Source: SCGC-AG-212-J23 sp035649175 (GTDB lineage Bacteria > Pseudomonadota > Gammaproteobacteria > Burkholderiales > SG8-39). Taken from it: a stretch of 20,112 bases of DNA. The number at the start of each line of letters is the position of its first letter. Position 1 is the stretch's first letter. Positions 13,948 through 20,112 of this stretch are shown here, piece after piece. The stretch spans positions 1-20,112 of the forward strand of contig DASRKB010000101.1 of the NCBI GenBank assembly GCA_035649175.1, given 5' to 3'. The notes below the pieces were generated by a model that was not told where the DNA came from, did not search any database, and worked only from the letters and a program-made list of their open reading frames with translations. The position numbers and the translations under genes are program-made.

Positions 13948-14394
13948 ATCAGCCTCAAGCAGCAGATCACCGAGGACATGAAGGCGGCGATGCGCGCCAA
14001 GGACGCGTCGCGCCTGTCGACCGTCCGCCTCGCCCTCGCCGCCATCAAGCAACGCGAGGTCGACACCCGCACCGAGCTCGGGGACGCGGAGGTGCTCGCG
14101 GTGCTCGAGAAGATGATCAAGCAGCGCCGCGAGTCGATCGCCCAGTACGAGCAGGCGGGTCGCAACGATCTCGCCGACGTGGAGAAGGCGGAGCTCCAGG
14201 TGCTTTCCGCCTATCTGCCGAAGCAGCTCGGCGACGCTGAGCTCGATCAGGCGGTTGCCGCGGCGATTGCCGAGTCGGGGGCGGGCGGCTTGAAGGACAT
14301 GGGCAAGGTGATGGCGCTCCTGAAGACCCGCGTGGCCGGCAAGGCCGACATGGGCAAAGTCTCCAACCTAGTCAAAACGAAGCTTTCGGGTTGA
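13948..14394 (+). CDS. yqeY: GatB/YqeY domain-containing protein
   Basis: YqeY proteins share the tail domain of the GatB amidotransferase subunit that contacts tRNA; they are common between rpsU and dnaG, and the cellular role is not settled. Helical sequence such as DMKAAMRAKDASRLSTVRLA, EVLAVLEKMIKQRRESIAQY and LSAYLPKQLGDAELDQAV is typical, and the end GKADMGKVSNLVKTKLSG is the standard C-terminus. Homologues begin with MSLK-x-x-I-x-x-DMKAAM. Here the codons for SLKQQITEDMKAAM are all in frame, but the initiator position is ATC (13948-13950), one base after the rpsU stop. From there the length is 148 residues, the family norm. The first ordinary start is ATG 13978 (138 residues), with poorly spaced GAGG. 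Either a rare ATC (or ATT 13942) start or the shorter product is used. Confidence 0.85.
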   Translation: MSLKQQITEDMKAAMRAKDASRLSTVRLALAAIKQREVDTRTELGDAEVLAVLEKMIKQRRESIAQYEQAGRNDLADVEKAELQVLSAYLPKQLGDAELDQAVAAAIAESGAGGLKDMGKVMALLKTRVAGKADMGKVSNLVKTKLSG

Positions 14395-14428
14395 GAAATC
14401 CCTTGTCGATTTGAGCCACAATCGGGGC

Positions 14429-16207
14429 GTGATCCCCGATTCGTTCAAGCAGGACCTCCTCAATCGGGTCGATGTCGTCGACGTAGTCGGACGCTACGTC
14501 AAGCTGAAGAAGGGCGGGGCCAACTACCTGGGCCTGTGCCCCTTCCACGGGGAGAAGACCCCTTCCTTTTCCGTGAGTCCCGCGAAGCAGTTCTACCACT
14601 GCTTCGGCTGCGGCGCGCACGGCAACGCCATTGGCTTCCTCATGGCCTACGGCGGCATGGGCTACGTCGACGCCGTGAAGGATCTCGCCGCGTCGGTCGG
14701 CATGCAGGTCCCGGAAGCGCAGCTGCGCACTCCCGAGGAGGCGGCGCGCAAGGAGCGCGAGCCCGACCTCTATGCCGTGATGGAGAGGGCAATGGAGTTC
14801 TACCGCGCCGAGCTGAGGAAGTCGCCGCGCGCCATCGAGTACCTCAAGGGCCGGGGCCTGACCGGCGAGATCGCCGCGCGCTTCCGTATCGGCTATGCGC
14901 CGGATGACTGGCAGGGACTGAAGAATGCCTTTGAGGACTATTCCTCTTCTTCTCTCGTCGAAGCGGGCCTGGTCATAGAAGGCGACGGCAAGCGCTACGA
15001 CCGCTTCCGCGACCGCGTCATGTTCCCGATCCTCAACGCGCGCGGCGCGGTGATCGGCTTCGGCGGCCGCGTGATCGGGGAGGGTGAGCCCAAGTATCTG
15101 AACTCGCCGGAAACCCCGCTCTTCGAGAAGGGCCGCGAAGTCTACGGCCTGGTGCAGGCGCGCGACCCGATTCGCCATGCCGGCCGGGTGCTCGTCGTCG
15201 AGGGTTACATGGACGTGGTGGCGCTGGCGCAGTTCGAGGTCGGGTACGCAGTGGCGACGCTCGGCACGGCGACGAGCCCAGTGCACGTCTCCAAGCTGTT
15301 GCGACTCGCCGACGAGGTGGTGTTCTGCTTCGACGGCGATGCGGCCGGGCGAAAAGCCGCCTGGAGGGCGCTCGAGGTCAGCCTGCCGCTGGCGCCCGAG
15401 CACAAGCCGATCCGCTTCCTCTTCCTGCCCGAGGGCGAGGACCCCGATTCCTACGTCCGCCGGCACGGCAAGGATCCGTTCGAGGCACAGATCCGGCAGG
15501 CGGAGACGCTGTCACAGTTCCTCATGGCGCAGCTTCGCGCGGAATGCGACCTGTCGAACGCGGAAGGACGCGCGCGCCTCGTTTCGCTGGCGCGCGACCA
15601 GCTGGAGAAAGCTCCCGCCTCGGCGCTCAAGGTCCAGCTGGTCAACGAGGTGGGCCGGATGGCCGGACTGTCGGAGGAAGATACCCGCAGGCTGCTCGGG
15701 CCCGCGCCGGGCCAGGCAAGCCGCCCGACGGCGCCGCCGGTGCAGCGCAGACTGCGCACGCCACCCTCGACCACGGAGTGGAAGCTGCTTTCGCGCGTCG
15801 CAGCCTACCCCGCCCTCGCCTCGGATATCGACCTGGGGCTGATGAACGGTGCGCTGGCGGAGTCGCGCGCTCTGGGCGAGATCCGCCGGCTGGTCGAGGC
15901 TGCTCCGGTTTCGGAAGCGCTTCTCATCGAGCACGTCCAGAATACCCCGCACGCGGGCATGATCTTCGAGGCCCAAGCGCATGCGCTGGAGCTCAAGGAG
16001 ACCGAGGACGAGTCCCGCGAGTTCGTGCGGCACACGCTCGACCGGCTGCAGATCGCCCGCAAGATCGAGGAGCTCAAGCGCTACGAGGAGCGGCTCGGCC
16101 GAGGTCTGCTCAGCAAGGACGAGCATCGCCAGTACGCCCGCATGATCTCGGAAGTGAAGGCGCTCGAGATGCGTCTGAGGGCTCAGACGGGTCCCGTGCC
16201 GAAGTAG
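14429..16207 (+). CDS. dnaG: DNA primase
   Basis: DnaG synthesises RNA primers at the replication fork with DnaB. From the GTG at 14429 the protein has 592 residues and starts MIPDSFKQDLLNRVDVVDVV, as betaproteobacterial primases do; an in-frame TTG at 14411 would add six residues. The CHC2 zinc-binding domain shows Cys37, His40, Cys58 and Cys61 in LCPFHGEKTPSF / FYHCFGCGAHGN. The catalytic TOPRIM domain has Glu258 in VVEGYMDVVALAQ and Asp302/Asp304 in FCFDGDAAGRKAAW. A Pro/Gln/Arg-rich linker (about 425-450) leads to the C-terminal helicase-binding domain. It lies 34 bases after yqeY, with no good ribosome site seen, and is followed by rpoD after a 142-base gap. Confidence 0.96.
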   Translation: MIPDSFKQDLLNRVDVVDVVGRYVKLKKGGANYLGLCPFHGEKTPSFSVSPAKQFYHCFGCGAHGNAIGFLMAYGGMGYVDAVKDLAASVGMQVPEAQLRTPEEAARKEREPDLYAVMERAMEFYRAELRKSPRAIEYLKGRGLTGEIAARFRIGYAPDDWQGLKNAFEDYSSSSLVEAGLVIEGDGKRYDRFRDRVMFPILNARGAVIGFGGRVIGEGEPKYLNSPETPLFEKGREVYGLVQARDPIRHAGRVLVVEGYMDVVALAQFEVGYAVATLGTATSPVHVSKLLRLADEVVFCFDGDAAGRKAAWRALEVSLPLAPEHKPIRFLFLPEGEDPDSYVRRHGKDPFEAQIRQAETLSQFLMAQLRAECDLSNAEGRARLVSLARDQLEKAPASALKVQLVNEVGRMAGLSEEDTRRLLGPAPGQASRPTAPPVQRRLRTPPSTTEWKLLSRVAAYPALASDIDLGLMNGALAESRALGEIRRLVEAAPVSEALLIEHVQNTPHAGMIFEAQAHALELKETEDESREFVRHTLDRLQIARKIEELKRYEERLGRGLLSKDEHRQYARMISEVKALEMRLRAQTGPVPK

Positions 16208-16297
16208 CGCGCTGGCAGACTTCTTGCAGAAGCGCCGTCGCGTCCCCACATAGTGCAAGTGTCGTCATGGGCACTTCCAAGCCCTTGAGCGGTCACC

Positions 16298-16303
16298 TAT
16301 AAT
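16298..16303 (+). promoter_or_regulatory. Perfect -10 element ahead of rpoD
   Basis: A perfect TATAAT lies 46 bases before the rpoD ATG, in the 142-base gap after dnaG. The sequence 17 bases upstream (TTCCAA at 16275-16280) is a poor -35. This suggests rpoD has its own promoter besides read-through from rpsU. A small hairpin CTTCT-TGC-AGAAG at 16220-16232 lies earlier in the gap and has no T run. Confidence 0.5.
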
Positions 16304-16349
16304 GCGCGGTTCTTTTTTCGGGGCATCAGCAGCACTCGGCGGGGGTTAG

Positions 16350-18578
<2,229 letters not shown>

Positions 18579-18584
18579 ACCGAA

Positions 18585-18613
18585 AAGGGCCGTGCAGGCG
18601 GCCCTTCTCTTCT
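18585..18613 (+). terminator. Probable terminator after rpoD
   Basis: AAGGGCC at 18585-18591 pairs with GGCCCTT at 18600-18606 across an eight-base loop, followed by the pyrimidine-rich CTCTTCTC. The T run is interrupted, so termination may be incomplete and reach the tRNA, whose 5' end is 11 bases later. Confidence 0.65.
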
Positions 18614-18623
18614 CCCATCCGGT

Positions 18624-18700
18624 GGGCCGGTAGCTCAGCCGGTCAGAGCAGGGGACTCATAATCCCTTGGTCGTTGGTTCGAATCCAACCCGGCCCACCA
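18624..18700 (+). tRNA. tRNA with CAT anticodon, most like tRNA-Ile2 (lysidine-modified)
   Basis: A complete 77-base cloverleaf including encoded CCA: acceptor stem GGGCCGG/CCGGCCC, D arm GCTC...GAGC, anticodon arm GGGGA/TCCCT with CAT at 18658-18660, and T arm GTTGG-TTCGAAT-CCAAC. A CAT anticodon can mean initiator Met, elongator Met or Ile2. The initiator is excluded by the paired first base. The GAGCAGGGGACTCATAATC and CTTGGTCGTTGGTTC stretches and the C4-G69, C5-G68 pairs resemble E. coli tRNA-Ile2 much more than its elongator tRNA-Met (GAGCACATCACTCATAATG). If so, TilS would convert C34 to lysidine and the tRNA would read AUA. Annotation software often labels such genes tRNA-Met. The gene marks the border of a dissimilar region downstream. 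Confidence 0.9.
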
Positions 18701-18722
18701 TGTTTTGAGAAGAATATAGCGG

Positions 18723-18734
18723 TAGCGTACGCTA
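18723..18734. repeat. 12-bp perfect palindrome next to the tRNA 3' end
   Basis: TAGCGTACGCTA is its own reverse complement and starts 22 bases beyond the tRNA CCA. It might be a binding site in an attachment region. Function is unknown and chance occurrence is possible. Confidence 0.4.
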
Positions 18735-18747
18735 ACGTATCTAAGAA

Positions 18748-18780
18748 TAGTCCCCGAAGTAGTCCCCGTAGCCAGTCCCG
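18748..18780 (+). repeat. Three short direct repeats (TAGTCCCCG type)
   Basis: TAGTCCCCG occurs at 18748-18756 and 18760-18768, and a related CAGTCCCG at 18773-18780, at near-helical spacing of 12-13 bases. The opposite strand reads GTGYGDYFGDYS then a stop, so the periodicity might also be the remnant of a coding tail. Both readings are tentative. Confidence 0.35.
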
Positions 18781-18852
18781 CACCCCTGAAAACCGGCCCG
18801 CGAGGCGCGCTCGAGCCGGGGCAAATATTTTTCTGAGTGGGGGGGGGTAGGC

Positions 18853-18886
18853 ACCTACAGAACCTACAGAAGCCCCTTCTGTAGGT
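18853..18886. repeat. Overlapping direct repeat and perfect hairpin (ACCTACAGAA units)
   Basis: ACCTACAGAA occurs at 18853-18862 and again at 18862-18871, sharing one base. The second copy pairs perfectly with TTCTGTAGGT at 18877-18886 over a five-base loop GCCCC. Forward, the hairpin is followed by six A rather than T, and on the other strand no T run follows, so it is not a terminator. It could be an iteron-like or operator site. Confidence 0.5.
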
Positions 18887-19110
18887 AAAAAAGCAGCTTT
18901 CCTGCCTGGCCGCTCCCGGAAAAGGGACGTTAGGGGCTGTGACTCCTCCCCGACCGGTGGAGCGCACACGGGCGCAGTCCCTCCCACAATCGCGTACGTT
19001 GCAAGGGGCGTAACTAACAAGGTTGCTGGCATCCCCGGATGACGCGGCTTGCCCGATGCGCTCAAAATGCCGGCAGGCGTGGCATACGGCGCATCAGGGG
19101 AGGCTTCCCT

Positions 19111-19446
19111 ATGGCATCTGCACAGCTCGGCACCAGCTTGTGGAAAGCGTTGCGCGGCGCGCTTCAGATTACGGGCTACGGCGTTTTCGTGCTCGGCGTG
19201 CTTAGCGGGCTCGGGGCGTTCGCGTGGCAGTGCTACGTCTGGCTCAGGATCGCCTACTGGCCGTCCATGAGCGCGCTAACGTTGCTCGAGTGGCTTGGTC
19301 TTGCATGGGCAAAAGCACCGCAAGATTGGCTTGGGCTGCACGCGCTCATGGGGTTTGTCCCGCTGGGTTTCGCGCTGCCGATCGCTGGACTATTGGGAAT
19401 GATGGCTCTCGCACTGTTGGCGCTAGATGAAGAGCAACGACCGTAA
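19111..19446 (+). CDS. Small hypothetical membrane protein
   Basis: No family is recognised. The ATG at 19111 is preferred because AGGGGAGG lies eight bases upstream; an in-frame start at 19039 lacks such a site. The 111-residue product has a polar N-terminus, a first hydrophobic helix (about 20-42, ITGYGVFVLGVLSGLGAFAW), a Trp-rich linker with LLEWLGLAWAKAPQDWLGLH, and a second hydrophobic segment (about 80-103, FALPIAGLLGMMALALLA) with a short acidic tail. The helices suggest an inner-membrane protein with two membrane passes. It stands alone in the accessory region after the tRNA, with no plausible partner in view. Confidence 0.6.
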   Translation: MASAQLGTSLWKALRGALQITGYGVFVLGVLSGLGAFAWQCYVWLRIAYWPSMSALTLLEWLGLAWAKAPQDWLGLHALMGFVPLGFALPIAGLLGMMALALLALDEEQRP

Positions 19447-19497
19447 CTAACAGGTAGGCGCCAGCCTGAGGGGACGCAACGGTTAAGGGAGATCCAA

Positions 19498-19587
19498 GTG
19501 GTGCTGATCGGGCTCGTGGGGGAGGGTTCGCTAAGGGAATTGACGCGCTGCAACCGTTTGAGTGAAGCCACGCAAAACGCCGCTTGA
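19498..19587 (+). CDS. Possible 29-residue small ORF / leader peptide
   Basis: A GTG at 19498 (a second GTG follows at 19501) has AAGGGAGA about five bases upstream and opens a 29-codon frame, ending with TGA at 19585-19587 directly against the ATG of the next gene. The product would be MVLIGLVGEGSLRELTRCNR plus nine residues (LSEATQNAA). The good ribosome site and exact junction suggest a translated leader or coupled small protein. With so short a frame, chance is a serious alternative. Confidence 0.3.
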   Translation: MVLIGLVGEGSLRELTRCNRLSEATQNAA

Positions 19588-19818
19588 ATGGTGCGTCGCG
19601 CCGGCCATACGCTTCCCCGTCATGCCCCGGCCGAAAAAGAGTATTGGCTCTGGAGTACACAAGACGAGCACGGCAAGCGCCGGAAGACCCGCTACCGCAT
19701 GACCGAGGAAACCGCTTTGGAGCGCTACGGGCCATCAGCAAAGCGCCTCGAGTGGTCAATGGAGAAGTACGCGGCGGTCGGGAACACCTCCGACTTTCTA
19801 AAGCGGTCCTCTTCCTAG
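19588..19818 (+). CDS. Small charged hypothetical protein (phage/island type)
   Basis: A 76-residue product without signal peptide or membrane helix. The core EYWLWSTQDEHGKRRKTRYR followed by MTEETALERYG and a Glu/Arg-rich helix resembles short uncharacterised proteins that I recall from Burkholderiales genomes and their mobile elements; I cannot name a family. The start at 19588 immediately follows the TGA of a possible leader ORF, and no independent ribosome site is obvious. Its codon use is less GC-biased than that of the housekeeping genes. DNA binding or an anti-host function would be speculation. Confidence 0.55.
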   Translation: MVRRAGHTLPRHAPAEKEYWLWSTQDEHGKRRKTRYRMTEETALERYGPSAKRLEWSMEKYAAVGNTSDFLKRSSS

Positions 19819-19873
19819 CGACAGAGAATCTGCCTAGCGATTTCCGCGCCTTCGACCGACCGACAAGTATCAT

Positions 19874-20112
19874 CTATCGCGACGCCCCTTTGCTTCTAGC
19901 TAAGTTAGGTTTCATTTCCAGAAGTTTCTCCGCCACCTGATAGGGGTCATCAATATCCGTCCTTCCGTCCGCTTTTAGAGCCGCCATTGCAAAGTGCTCG
20001 AGCTTACCGCCTGCCTTCTCCGATCTCGCCAAATCCCAGCGTTCCTCCAGCCAGGTTCTGTTGGCGTCGAGTACGCGTTGCTTGGTCGAAGACTGCTCCC
20101 GCCGCGGAACGC
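19874..20112 (-). CDS. Hypothetical protein, C-terminal part cut by the window end
   Basis: On the minus strand a frame is open from the last base of the window to a TAG at 19876-19874, giving 78 residues without a visible start. The sequence is coherent and protein-like: RVLDANRTWLEERWDLARSE, then KLEHFAMAALKADGRTDIDD and PYQVAEKLLEMKPNLARSKG. It is highly charged, mostly helical and has no membrane segment. The two other minus-strand frames here lack this regular character. It points toward the 76-residue gene, with a 55-base gap between their stops. No family is recognised. Confidence 0.45.
   Translation of the reverse strand, partial: VPRREQSSTKQRVLDANRTWLEERWDLARSEKAGGKLEHFAMAALKADGRTDIDDPYQVAEKLLEMKPNLARSKGASR

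Larger units (their letters stand above)
18701..19110. other. Non-coding region downstream of the tRNA with palindromes and short repeats
   Basis: About 410 bases without a convincing gene. It begins right after the tRNA CCA with a locally AT-richer stretch, then contains a 12-base perfect palindrome TAGCGTACGCTA (18723-18734), three copies of a TAGTCCCCG-like motif at 12-13-base spacing (18748-18780), a run of nine G (18839-18847), and two overlapping ACCTACAGAA copies with an inverted copy (18853-18886). Overlapping minus-strand frames across the tRNA encode well-known artefact peptides and are not genes. This is where an integrated element would attach, but no integrase gene is seen. Confidence 0.55.

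Noticed and set aside
14372..15466. Minus-strand open frame of 364 codons opposite dnaG
   Set aside because: The plus strand has the complete zinc-binding and TOPRIM motifs of primase; the antisense product has low-complexity composition.
18862..18886. ACCTACAGAA hairpin as a transcription terminator
   Set aside because: A perfect stem is present, but no T run follows on either strand; the adjacent A run is on the wrong side for forward termination.
18635..19065. Minus-strand frames across the tRNA ending in peptides such as GLDSNQRPRDYESPALTG and GWIRTNDQGIMSPLL
   Set aside because: These are the familiar translated-tRNA artefacts found in protein databases; the peptide is simply the antisense of the tRNA.

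Overview
The window looks like a GC-rich betaproteobacterial chromosome, probably Burkholderiales or a relative. The reasons are a Bug-type periplasmic binding protein, a chalcone-isomerase-like exported protein, the rpsU-yqeY-dnaG-rpoD operon, and a sigma-70 with a long Lys/Arg/Ala-rich N-terminal extension. Nearly all of positions 1-18578 is coding, with genes overlapping by a few bases. Family names come from recognised motifs; no database search was possible.

Positions 1-8285 hold one tightly packed plus-strand gene train. It runs: 3' end of a Bug binding protein, class I fumarase/tartrate-dehydratase alpha subunit, a secreted chalcone-isomerase-like protein, the matching beta subunit, a TAXI-type TRAP binding protein, a fused TRAP permease, a lone SdhA/fumarate-reductase-like flavoprotein, and the two halves of a sulfopyruvate/phosphonopyruvate-decarboxylase-like ThDP enzyme. 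An Ldh2-family dehydrogenase (8945-9940) follows after an opposing dienelactone hydrolase. Together this reads as uptake plus hydration/dehydration, redox and decarboxylation of a small hydroxy- or oxo-dicarboxylate, or possibly a C3 sulfonate. The substrate is not known from sequence, and this is the best candidate for an undescribed pathway.

Positions 8945-12728 carry overlapping maintenance genes: the dehydrogenase, ogt-like methyltransferase, xerD (apparent TTG start inside ogt), ybaK, then folB and plsY diverging from a 29-bp gap that is almost wholly a 26-bp perfect palindrome. tsaD (minus) lies back to back with the macromolecular synthesis operon rpsU-yqeY-dnaG-rpoD (13734-18578). In yqeY the expected initiator position is an ATC codon. 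A terminator-like hairpin follows rpoD.

A CAT-anticodon tRNA that resembles tRNA-Ile2 rather than elongator tRNA-Met (18624-18700) ends the housekeeping part. Beyond it, 18701-20112 is different: about 400 bases without a gene but with palindromes, short repeats and a G run, then a small membrane protein, a small charged protein and a minus-strand gene cut by the window end. This looks like the start of an accessory region at a tRNA 3' end, although no integrase or duplicated att sequence is visible.
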